Assembly (NCBI GenBank): GCA_030595485.1
Contig: JAUVDE010000067.1
Location: 1 to 11,884 of the forward strand
Origin: Draconibacterium sp.
Lineage (GTDB): Bacteria; Bacteroidota; Bacteroidia; Bacteroidales; Prolixibacteraceae
DNA length: 11,884 nucleotides
Direction of reading: 5' to 3'
Part shown: in pieces, positions 7,269 through 11,884 of the stretch
How the letters are laid out: every line of letters starts with the position of its first letter
Position numbering within the stretch: position 1 is the stretch's first letter
Program-made: the position numbers and the translations under genes
The notes under the pieces: model-generated
The model's input: the letters and a program-made list of their open reading frames with translations, nothing else
Database searches by the model: none
Told to the model about the DNA's origin: nothing

Positions 7269-8663
7269 ATGGAGAACATGGCAGACTTTGCAATAGAGAA
7301 AAAACCGGGTGCCGATATTAAGGTAATCGGTGTTGGTGGCGGTGGTGGAAACGCTGTTAATCACATGTACAAGCATGGTATTCGCGACGTTGATTTTGTA
7401 ATATGTAATACCGATGCACAGGCAATGGACTCAAGCCCAATTCACAATCGTGTGCAACTGGGCGAGGCTTTAACCGAAGGTCGTGGTGCAGGAAATAAAC
7501 CAGAAGTAGGTAAAGAATCGGCACTTGAAAATATAGATGATGTAAAAATCGCACTATCAGAAAATACAAAAATGGTTTTTATTACTGCCGGAATGGGCGG
7601 TGGAACCGGAACTGGGGCTGCACCCGTAATTGCTGAGAAATGCGCTGAGTTAGGCTATTTAACGGTCGCAATTGTTACCATCCCTTTTCGTAACGAAGGT
7701 CGTCGTAGAATTAGGCAGGCGTACGAAGGAATAAAGGAACTGGCACAACATGTCGATTCGCTTTTGGTGGTAAACAACGAGCGGATTCGTGAAATGTTTG
7801 GTGATTTTGGTATTTCGGAAGCCTTTGCAAAAGCCGACAATATTTTGGCAACTGCTGCAAAAGGTATCGCTGAAATTATTACTGTTCCGGGTTATATAAA
7901 TGTTGATTTTGCCGATGTTGAAACCGTAATGCGCAAAAGTGGTATGGCAATTATGGGAACCGGAGTTGCTACTGGCGAAGATCGGGCAAAGAATGCCGTT
8001 GAGGAAGCCTTAAATTCACCCTTATTAAACGATAACGATATTAGAGGTGCACGCAACATTTTGGTGAATATTACTTCAGGATATAGCGAAGTAACAATGG
8101 CTGAGGTGGGAGATATTACCGATTATGTGCAAAACAAAGCAGGTTTCGATGCGGACCTTATTTGGGGAAATGGAATAGACGAGGAGCTTGGAGAAGAGCT
8201 TTCGGTAACCGTTATTGCAACGGGTTTTCCTACAAGTATAATTTCTGAGTTATCGGAAAAGAGCAAACAAAAGCCCGTAAATTATACTTTAGACGATAAC
8301 TTGGGGCAAACGAATACTCCAGCTCAACAAACAAGTCCTGAAAACAAAACGGAAGATAGACCAGGGCAGAAAACCTTTGAGTTTTTAATTTCAAAAGATG
8401 CACCAAAAGAGGAAGACGATTTTGAATCGTTGTATCCAACCACTTCGCAACAAAGAACAAGTACGGAGAAGCCAGTTAGCATTACTGATTACGCAGAAAT
8501 GAGCGATGATGATGTGGATGAACTGGAAAATATTCCTGCGTATGAGCGACGAAATATTAGGATGAACGACCCAAGATATAATAAGAAGAAATCGGGTTAT
8601 GCGGTAACTCGCGATAACCGCATTTCGGATAGAAATAGCTATTTACACGATAACGTAGATTAA
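7269..8663 (+). CDS. ftsZ: FtsZ paralogue 2, canonical Bacteroidota-type FtsZ
   Basis: This is a second full-length FtsZ GTPase of 464 residues. Motifs: T1 loop GVGGGGGNAV (21-30), ITAGMGGGTGTGAAP (106-119, containing the tubulin signature), T5 PFRNEG (139-144), base-stacking Phe186, and T7 NVDFAD (211-216), all as in well-studied FtsZ proteins. A variable linker (about 321-415) leads to the conserved C-terminal peptide ELENIPAYERR (418-428), which in the family binds FtsA. Then comes a basic extension ending SYLHDNVD, typical of Bacteroidota FtsZ. It is about 61% identical to copy 1 over 306 ungapped residues (187 matches counted by hand); the linkers do not align. I used ATG at 7269; an in-frame ATG three codons later is also possible. 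It follows copy 1 by 28 bases with no terminator between, so the two are probably cotranscribed. This copy is the likely orthologue of the usual single FtsZ. Confidence 0.97.
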   Translation: MENMADFAIEKKPGADIKVIGVGGGGGNAVNHMYKHGIRDVDFVICNTDAQAMDSSPIHNRVQLGEALTEGRGAGNKPEVGKESALENIDDVKIALSENTKMVFITAGMGGGTGTGAAPVIAEKCAELGYLTVAIVTIPFRNEGRRRIRQAYEGIKELAQHVDSLLVVNNERIREMFGDFGISEAFAKADNILATAAKGIAEIITVPGYINVDFADVETVMRKSGMAIMGTGVATGEDRAKNAVEEALNSPLLNDNDIRGARNILVNITSGYSEVTMAEVGDITDYVQNKAGFDADLIWGNGIDEELGEELSVTVIATGFPTSIISELSEKSKQKPVNYTLDDNLGQTNTPAQQTSPENKTEDRPGQKTFEFLISKDAPKEEDDFESLYPTTSQQRTSTEKPVSITDYAEMSDDDVDELENIPAYERRNIRMNDPRYNKKKSGYAVTRDNRISDRNSYLHDNVD

Positions 8664-8683
8664 GACAACTAAAATATAGAATC

Positions 8684-9133
8684 ATGGCATTATTCGACCA
8701 AATAAACGACGACATTAAAGCGGCTATGAAAGCACGCGAGAAAGTGAAGCTGGAAGCGCTTCGTGGGATTAAAAAAGTAATGATTGAAGCTAAAACGGCA
8801 AAAAGTGCCGGTGCTGAATTAAGCGACGATGAAGCTTTAAAAATCATTTCGAAATTGGCAAAACAAGGCAACGACTCGGCTACTATTTATAAAGAGCAAG
8901 GGCGTGAGGATTTGTATGAAACAGAAATGGCGCAAGTGGCTATTTTCGAAAACTATCTTCCTGAAAAAATGTCGGATGAAGATTTGACTGCAGCCGTTGA
9001 AGCAATAATTGCTGAAGTGGGTGCCACAAGTATGAAAGACATGGGTAAAGTAATGGGTATTGCCTCAAAGAAATTAGCAGGGAAGGCTGACGGTGCAGCG
9101 ATTTCGATAAAAGTTAGAGGACTTCTTGCTTAG
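8684..9133 (+). CDS. GatB/YqeY domain protein
   Basis: This 149-residue soluble protein matches the YqeY family, which resembles the C-terminal tRNA-binding tail of GatB, a subunit of the tRNA-dependent amidotransferase. Recognisable features are the N-terminal helix with DIKAAMKAREKVKLEALRG (10-28), the central helical part with IYKEQGREDL and YLPEKMSDEDL, and the C-terminal GKVMGIASKKLAGKADGA...IKVRGLL block. It lacks the GatB catalytic core and is the normal length for stand-alone YqeY proteins. The cellular role of the family is not settled; tRNA binding is inferred from homology. It begins 20 bases after the second ftsZ and is followed by a strong terminator, so it is the last gene of the dcw transcript. 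There is no direct evidence of a division role. Confidence 0.9.
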   Translation: MALFDQINDDIKAAMKAREKVKLEALRGIKKVMIEAKTAKSAGAELSDDEALKIISKLAKQGNDSATIYKEQGREDLYETEMAQVAIFENYLPEKMSDEDLTAAVEAIIAEVGATSMKDMGKVMGIASKKLAGKADGAAISIKVRGLLA

Positions 9134-9192
9134 CAATAAAATGAACTTAAGAGATTGATTTGAATTTATATCAACCGTTACATTAGATCTAG

Positions 9193-9224
9193 AAAGGCTT
9201 GCCATGTGCAAGCCTTTATTTTTT
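9193..9224 (+). terminator. Rho-independent terminator of the dcw / YqeY transcript
   Basis: A perfect 10-base stem AAAGGCTTGC (9193-9202) / GCAAGCCTTT (9208-9217) with loop CATGT is followed by ATTTTTT (9218-9224). The hairpin lies 60 bases after the YqeY-domain stop. The stop codon of the converging minus-strand gene (9216-9218) lies on its right edge; on that strand the T-tract is short, so it is mainly a plus-strand terminator. Confidence 0.9.
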
Positions 9225-9911
9225 GCGTTTGATTTTACCGTAGATACAATTCTTGTCGGTGCACCACTCACACTGGTAGCCTTTTTGTCGTAATCCGGCT
9301 CCAATTCCAATAATTCCACTCACCGATTTTATGGGGTGCATTAACGAAGAATCGGAGAGTTTTATTCCACAAAAATTTGCGGGGAGTAATGAAAATAGCA
9401 TTTGTTGTTCGCCAACGCTCCATTCGCAATATCCAGGCGAATAGCGGTCGGTAATACCAAGCCCTTCCTTTTGAACTTCTTCCAATAACGAAGCCTGCAC
9501 TTTGTCTGTAGCTTTTTCAACCATATTTGAACCCAGTACATCAAAAACATACGCCATAAGAGGGTCGCTTTCTGCTGATATTTTATTGGCATGTTCCGAA
9601 ATTTTGGCTCCTGCAGTACACGCAAATAAAGCAAGCTTACTCGAAGTTTTCAATTGAGTAGTAACGGTTTTCGTGGGAGAGAAGACCTTCCCTTCAATTC
9701 CGATGGTTAGATTTTTGGTACTAATCTCAACTGAATCAAATATTTTAAAGCCACCAATAATATCGCAAAGTGCTGGTGCTTGATTTAACGCTTCCTTTAT
9801 ATAATCGGGAAATGGTTCAGGAGCTTCATTGCCTTCAAATCCCAAAAGTTCGTAGAAATCTTCAGGAATAATATTTAACTCTTCAAATGTGTATTTAAAT
9901 TGTTTAAGCAT
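9216..9911 (-). CDS. Stand-alone B12-dependent methionine synthase activation-domain protein
   Basis: The protein (231 residues) resembles the C-terminal SAM-binding activation domain of MetH, which remethylates oxidised cob(II)alamin with an electron donor. The key motif RYSPGYCEWSVGEQQ (156-170) fits the RxxxGY SAM-binding motif of MetH. SSLMHPIKSVSGI (188-200) matches the following conserved block, and GSNMVEKATDKVQASL (127-142) the preceding helix. The C-terminus has three clustered cysteines (C214, C217, C222; CxxC-x4-C) and a Lys-rich end, a pattern not found in the MetH domain itself. No cobalamin, folate or homocysteine domain is present, so it probably acts in trans on a shorter MetH or another corrinoid protein elsewhere in the genome. 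There is no signal peptide. It lies downstream of the cyclophilin gene but is separated from it by a terminator, so it needs its own promoter; only a weak TACATTCG box (9930-9937) is visible. Confidence 0.82.
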   Translation of the reverse strand: MLKQFKYTFEELNIIPEDFYELLGFEGNEAPEPFPDYIKEALNQAPALCDIIGGFKIFDSVEISTKNLTIGIEGKVFSPTKTVTTQLKTSSKLALFACTAGAKISEHANKISAESDPLMAYVFDVLGSNMVEKATDKVQASLLEEVQKEGLGITDRYSPGYCEWSVGEQQMLFSLLPANFCGIKLSDSSLMHPIKSVSGIIGIGAGLRQKGYQCEWCTDKNCIYGKIKRKK

Positions 9912-9963
9912 TGTATTCGAATAGTGAGCCGAATGTACGAATTATACTGCTTGTTAGAAGCAT

Positions 9964-9995
9964 AAAAAAAGGGGAATGCTTAGCAGTTCCCCTTT
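9964..9995 (-). terminator. Rho-independent terminator of the cyclophilin gene
   Basis: On the minus strand a 9-base stem AAAGGGGAA / TTCCCCTTT (9987-9995 with 9968-9976) extends into an inner TGC/GCA stem with one bulged base and loop TAA, and is followed by seven T (9970-9964). It lies 20 bases after the cyclophilin stop and about 50 bases before the start of the next minus-strand gene, which it separates from the cyclophilin transcript. Confidence 0.9.
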
Positions 9996-10015
9996 GAATA
10001 TCTTCAAATAGATGT

Positions 10016-10453
10016 TTACTCTTCAGTAATAACAATCTTTTCAATTTCGTCACCTTGTCTAATGTCATCAACAATGTCCAGACCATCGACAACTTTTGCA
10101 AAACACGTGTGGTGTTTGTCTAAGTGTTGCGTGTTTTCACGGTTGTGGCAAACAAAAAACTGCGAACCGCCAGTGTTTTTCCCGGCATGAGCCATTGAAA
10201 GTACACCCTTGTCGTGGTATTGATTGTTTCCGTCTAATTCGCAATCAATTGAATAACCCGGACCGCCTGCACCTGTTCCGTCAGGGCAACCACCTTGAAT
10301 TACAAAATTCGGAATAACACGGTGAAAAGTCAAACCATCGTAATAACCCGACTCTGAAAGCTTCACAAAGTTAGCAACTGTCCCCGGTGCATCTTCTTCG
10401 AAAAACTTAATTTTCATAACTCCTTTCGAAGTATGAATTTCTGCTATTTTCAT
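10016..10453 (-). CDS. Cyclophilin-type peptidyl-prolyl cis-trans isomerase, cytosolic
   Basis: A single cyclophilin domain of 145 residues catalyses cis-trans isomerisation of peptidyl-proline bonds during folding. Visible motifs are FHRVIPNFVIQGG (43-55, with catalytic Arg45, Phe50 and Gln53), SMAHAGKNTGGSQFF (86-100, Phe100) and HLDKHHTCFAKVVDG (110-124, with Leu111 and His115). The residue equivalent to Trp121 of human cyclophilin A, which supports cyclosporin binding, is His110, so weak cyclosporin sensitivity is expected. There is no signal peptide or membrane segment, so the protein should be cytoplasmic; many Bacteroidota also have exported cyclophilins. It is monocistronic, with a promoter box at 10476-10483 and a terminator at 9964-9995. 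Start chosen is the ATG whose first residues MKIAEIHTSKG begin the first beta strand. Confidence 0.95.
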   Translation of the reverse strand: MKIAEIHTSKGVMKIKFFEEDAPGTVANFVKLSESGYYDGLTFHRVIPNFVIQGGCPDGTGAGGPGYSIDCELDGNNQYHDKGVLSMAHAGKNTGGSQFFVCHNRENTQHLDKHHTCFAKVVDGLDIVDDIRQGDEIEKIVITEE

Positions 10454-10475
10454 ATTTATCTTCCTTAATTTTTGA

Positions 10476-10483
10476 CAAAAGTA
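10476..10483 (-). promoter_or_regulatory. Probable promoter -7 box of the cyclophilin gene
   Basis: TACTTTTG on the minus strand is an exact match to the Bacteroidota -7 consensus TAnnTTTG. It ends 22 bases before the ATG, implying a leader of roughly 15-20 nt. The nearest TTTG upstream is 24 bases away instead of the usual 19-21, so the -33 part is imperfect. Confidence 0.45.
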
Positions 10484-10523
10484 GAAAAATTGGGGAATTC
10501 ATAAAATCAAAACCAAATGTCTG

Positions 10524-10603
10524 AAACGGAAAGAAGGAGACTCAACAGTCTCCTTCCTAAATGTTAACCCCCAAACACACAATATGGGATGAATCCCAAA
10601 TGC
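10524..10603 (-). ncRNA. Candidate small RNA (about 80 nt) upstream of the cyclophilin gene
   Basis: A strong minus-strand promoter (10608-10638) should start transcription near 10603. The predicted RNA begins with a hairpin TGGGA-TTCA-TCCCA (10598-10585) and continues with a G-rich single-stranded part containing TTTGGGGGTTAAC. It ends in a 10-base perfect stem GAAGGAGACT / AGTCTCCTTC with loop GTTG (10556-10533), followed by TTTCCGTTT (10532-10524), a weak terminator tail. I see no coding potential. The alternative is a long 5' leader or attenuator of the cyclophilin gene, whose ATG lies about 70 bases further on; the separate -7 box there makes an independent RNA somewhat more likely. I cannot assign it to a known RNA family. 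Confidence 0.5.
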
Positions 10604-10607
10604 ATTG

Positions 10608-10638
10608 CAAATATACGAAATAATTGCTTGTTGTCAAA
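10608..10638 (-). promoter_or_regulatory. Strong Bacteroidota-type promoter (TTTG - 19 nt - TATATTTG)
   Basis: On the minus strand, TTTG (10638-10635, in the context TTTTGACA) is followed by a 19-base spacer and TATATTTG (10615-10608). Both boxes match the Bacteroidota primary sigma consensus exactly and the spacing is in the usual range. It overlaps an inverted repeat AAATGA / TCATTT (10637-10642 and 10649-10654) at the -33 side, a possible operator. It is the best promoter in the window and faces the candidate small RNA and the cyclophilin gene. Confidence 0.7.
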
Positions 10639-10748
10639 ATGACATTAATCATTTAACTTTTTTATGCATTTATTAAGAGATGTTTAGACTTCCTATAAAT
10701 AAAGGGATTTGGATTGTTTTAATTTTTTTGAAAAGTCGAAATTATTGA

Positions 10749-10780
10749 TTTGTCGGCCTCATTTAAGGTTTTTATTTTAC
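10749..10780 (+). promoter_or_regulatory. Weak candidate promoter of the methyltransferase gene
   Basis: TTTG (10749-10752), a 20-base spacer and TATTTTAC (10773-10780; two mismatches to TAnnTTTG) precede the ATG at 10805. Spacing is right but the -7 box is poor, and the region is so AT-rich that chance matches are likely. I see nothing else in 10655-10748. Confidence 0.25.
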
Positions 10781-10804
10781 TTTTATATGTCTTAATCTCA
10801 AGTA

Positions 10805-11449
10805 ATGAATGTAAAAATAATTACTGTTTTAACGTTTTGGTTGCTAACCTTTTTTAACACCTGGGCTCAATATCCAGAAATTGAAAATAACCTCGATAAA
10901 AAGGTAAAAGCATTTTTAGAAAGCAACGCTAACGAATGGCGCGATATGAATGTGCCACTTAGCGATGGTAAAATATTATATGATCTTATTATTGAGAACA
11001 ATTACCAGAGTGCTGTCGAGATTGGCACATCAACGGGTCATTCAGCTATATGGATGGCTTGGGCTTTGAGTAAAACAGGAGGAAAGCTAATTACCATTGA
11101 AATTGATAAGAATCGTTATGTTGAAGCCCAGGCGAATTTCAAGAAGGCTGGTGTCTCGAAATATATCGATGTTCGATTAGCCGATGCACACGAACTTGTG
11201 CCTCAATTGGATGGAGAGTACGATTTTGTTTTTAGCGACGCCGATAAATATTGGTATAAAAACTACTTTATAGCGATGGACCCAAAACTAAAAGTAGGGG
11301 CATGCTTTACTGCACACAATACAGCAATGCGCATAAACGGGGTAGGCGAATTTTTAAAGTATGTAGAGAGTTTAAAGAATTACGAAACAAAAGTAGATAG
11401 AACTAGTAGCTCGGGTATTTCTATAAGCCATAAGAAAGCTGTAAAGTAG
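10805..11449 (+). CDS. SAM-dependent O-methyltransferase-like protein with a predicted signal peptide
   Basis: The 214-residue protein has a class I methyltransferase core most like the metal-dependent O-methyltransferase (catechol / caffeoyl-CoA type) family. Motif I is VEIGTSTGHSAI (71-82), the ribose-binding acidic residue is in TIEID (97-101), and the metal/catalytic segment is FVFSDADKYWYKNY (141-154). The usual second metal-binding motif ADN reads AHN here (170-172), so one Asp ligand is replaced by His171. The N-terminus looks like a Sec signal peptide: MNVK, a hydrophobic stretch IITVLTFWLLTFFN (5-18), then TWA|Q, a cleavage site typical of Bacteroidota. Export is odd for an enzyme that uses cytosolic SAM; an uncleaved membrane anchor is the alternative. 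Substrate unknown. It stands alone, with no operon partner in the window. Confidence 0.8.
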   Translation: MNVKIITVLTFWLLTFFNTWAQYPEIENNLDKKVKAFLESNANEWRDMNVPLSDGKILYDLIIENNYQSAVEIGTSTGHSAIWMAWALSKTGGKLITIEIDKNRYVEAQANFKKAGVSKYIDVRLADAHELVPQLDGEYDFVFSDADKYWYKNYFIAMDPKLKVGACFTAHNTAMRINGVGEFLKYVESLKNYETKVDRTSSSGISISHKKAVK

Positions 11450-11491
11450 GGTTCTTGGGTTGGTTATCACTTTTTTGTGACTTGTTGCCAT

Positions 11492-11521
11492 AAAAAAAGG
11501 GTTGGAAAAATCCAACCCTTT
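11492..11521 (-). terminator. Rho-independent terminator of tRNA-Cys
   Basis: On the minus strand an 11-base perfect stem AAAGGGTTGGA / TCCAACCCTTT with loop TTTT (11521-11496) is followed by a T-run (11498-11492). It begins 5 bases after the tRNA 3' end. On the plus strand no T-run follows, although the hairpin may also slow transcripts from the methyltransferase gene, which ends 46 bases away. Confidence 0.88.
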
Positions 11522-11526
11522 GAGTG

Positions 11527-11597
11527 AGGTCTCTGGCGGATTCGAACCGCCGTAGCTGGTTTTGCAGACCAGAGCCTAGCCACTCGGCCAAGAGACC
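11527..11597 (-). tRNA. tRNA-Cys (anticodon GCA)
   Basis: The 71-nt minus-strand sequence folds as a complete cloverleaf: acceptor GGTCTCT / AGAGACC, a 3-base D stem GCC/GGC, anticodon stem CTGGT/ACCAG with loop CTGCAAA (anticodon GCA, plus-strand 11563-11565), a 4-base variable loop, and T stem GGCGG/CCGCC with loop TTCGAAT. The discriminator base is T, i.e. U73, the identity element of tRNA-Cys. CCA is not encoded (CAC follows), so it must be added enzymatically. The gene is single, with its own promoter (11616-11646) and terminator. Confidence 0.97.
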
Positions 11598-11615
11598 GTC
11601 ATTTGTTTCGGAGTG

Positions 11616-11646
11616 CAAAAATATAAAATTTTGTAGTTCTCGCAAT
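11616..11646 (-). promoter_or_regulatory. Promoter of tRNA-Cys
   Basis: On the minus strand ATTG (11646-11643; one mismatch to TTTG), a 19-base spacer and TATTTTTG (11623-11616, exact match to TAnnTTTG) lie 18 bases before the tRNA 5' end, implying a leader of about 12 nt. Spacing, orientation and position fit a Bacteroidota primary promoter. Confidence 0.6.
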
Positions 11647-11663
11647 AAAAAAATAGAATTTGC

Positions 11664-11834
11664 TTATTTTCTAAGTTCCTGCCAATGTGCATTTACATGC
11701 GAACCACTTCTGCTTGAGTGCCAATTAGCATTTGTTGATTTTGGATTTTTCCCCTCGTAAAGTTCTCGCTTCAATCTTTCAGTACATTTTCCCCTGCAGC
11801 TTCCTTCATTCAAATTTCCTGTATTTAAAAACAT
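11664..11834 (-). CDS. Possible small hypothetical protein (56 aa), or the 3' end of a longer gene
   Basis: An ATG-initiated minus-strand frame of 56 codons ends in TAA just upstream of the tRNA-Cys promoter. I do not recognise the family. The peptide has a CxxxC pair (C13, C17), a charged helix-like part TERLKRELYEGKNP (18-31), then NANWHSSRSGSHVNAHWQE with two Trp-containing NAxWH/NAHWQ segments. The composition (polar, balanced, not hydrophobic like the shadow frames of this window) looks like real protein. The frame also stays open upstream of the ATG to the window edge, so this may be the C-terminus of a longer gene, although that extension would run through a perfect hairpin. No promoter is visible. 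Confidence 0.35.
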   Translation of the reverse strand: MFLNTGNLNEGSCRGKCTERLKRELYEGKNPKSTNANWHSSRSGSHVNAHWQELRK

Positions 11835-11863
11835 CGGTAAATAGGTTGATTGAAATGTTACAA

Positions 11864-11884
11864 ACCACCGTCTTAGACGGTGGT
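11864..11884. repeat. Perfect hairpin at the right edge, REP or IS200/IS605-like
   Basis: ACCACCGTC (11864-11872), loop TTA, GACGGTGGT (11876-11884) forms a perfect 9-base stem, and two A bases just outside suggest it extends beyond the window. No T-run precedes it for a minus-strand terminator in this window. GC-rich hairpins of this ACCACCGxC form are typical of REP elements and IS200/IS605 ends in Bacteroidota; that link is from memory. The neighbouring transposase, if any, would lie outside the window. Confidence 0.5.

Noticed and set aside
6893..7279. 128-codon minus-strand frame opposite the FtsZ1 linker
   Set aside because: Its Phe-rich composition is simply the complement of the Lys/Glu-rich linker; no start context or family resemblance.
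5876..8663. Tandem ftsZ as an assembly duplication
   Set aside because: The copies differ at about 39% of core positions and have unrelated C-terminal parts, so they are genuinely different genes.
9930..9937. TACATTCG as the promoter -7 box of the MetH-activation-like gene
   Set aside because: One mismatch to the consensus and no TTTG at the right distance; too weak to annotate as a feature.
10564..10605. 13-codon frame (MHLGFIPYCVFGG) as a leader peptide before the hairpin
   Set aside because: Its ATG starts only 2 bases after the promoter -7 box, so it would lie at or before the transcript start; there is no run of a single amino acid as in classic attenuators.
11467..11480. TCAC-TTTTTT-GTGA inverted repeat
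   Set aside because: A 4-base stem around a T-run is too weak for a terminator, and a much better hairpin lies next to it.
11524..11760. 78-codon plus-strand frame
   Set aside because: It overlaps the tRNA-Cys gene and its promoter on the other strand, and its peptide is Cys/Ser/Phe-rich shadow sequence.
1..11884. CRISPR arrays, phage genes, toxin-antitoxin or defence systems
   Set aside because: No regularly spaced repeats and no recognisable genes of these kinds were seen on either strand.

Overview
This AT-rich window carries the 3' part of the division and cell wall (dcw) cluster of a Bacteroidota bacterium, followed by a mixed housekeeping region. Assignment to Bacteroidota rests on several signs: the order ftsW-murG-murC-ftsQ-ftsA-ftsZ without murB or ddl; an FtsZ ending in SYLHDNVD with an IPAY-type C-terminal peptide; promoters of the TTTG / TAnnTTTG kind; and a signal peptide with an A|Q cleavage site. 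A marine or anaerobic Bacteroidia lineage such as Marinilabiliales is my guess from overall feel and is not proven by the sequence.

Region 1 (1-9224, plus strand): ftsW (5' end cut by the window), murG, murC, ftsQ, ftsA, two consecutive ftsZ genes and a GatB/YqeY-domain gene, closed by a strong intrinsic terminator at 9193-9224. ftsW, murG and murC overlap end to end, and the spacing from ftsQ to the YqeY gene is 2-28 bases. The one real gap (3611-3828) holds a hairpin-rich dispersed repeat. The set makes lipid II (MurC, MurG), polymerises it at the septum (FtsW), and builds and anchors the Z-ring (FtsZ, FtsA, FtsQ). The unusual point is the tandem ftsZ pair. The two proteins are about 61% identical over an ungapped 306-residue core, and both keep the GTPase motifs. 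Only the second has the canonical C-terminal peptide; the first ends in a Lys-rich stretch and an aromatic tail.

Region 2 (9216-10615, minus strand): a stand-alone B12-dependent methionine synthase activation-domain protein with a C-terminal cysteine cluster, and a cytosolic cyclophilin with its own terminator and promoter. Upstream of the cyclophilin is a candidate small RNA of about 80 nt with a very good promoter (TTTG, 19-nt spacer, TATATTTG) and a terminator-like 3' hairpin.

Region 3 (10749-11884): a methyltransferase that appears to be exported (plus strand), tRNA-Cys(GCA) on the minus strand with a recognisable promoter and terminator, a possible 56-codon ORF on the minus strand, and a perfect hairpin at the right edge that resembles a REP or IS200/IS605-type end.

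The best candidates for something not well described are the tandem, functionally diverged FtsZ pair and the candidate small RNA.
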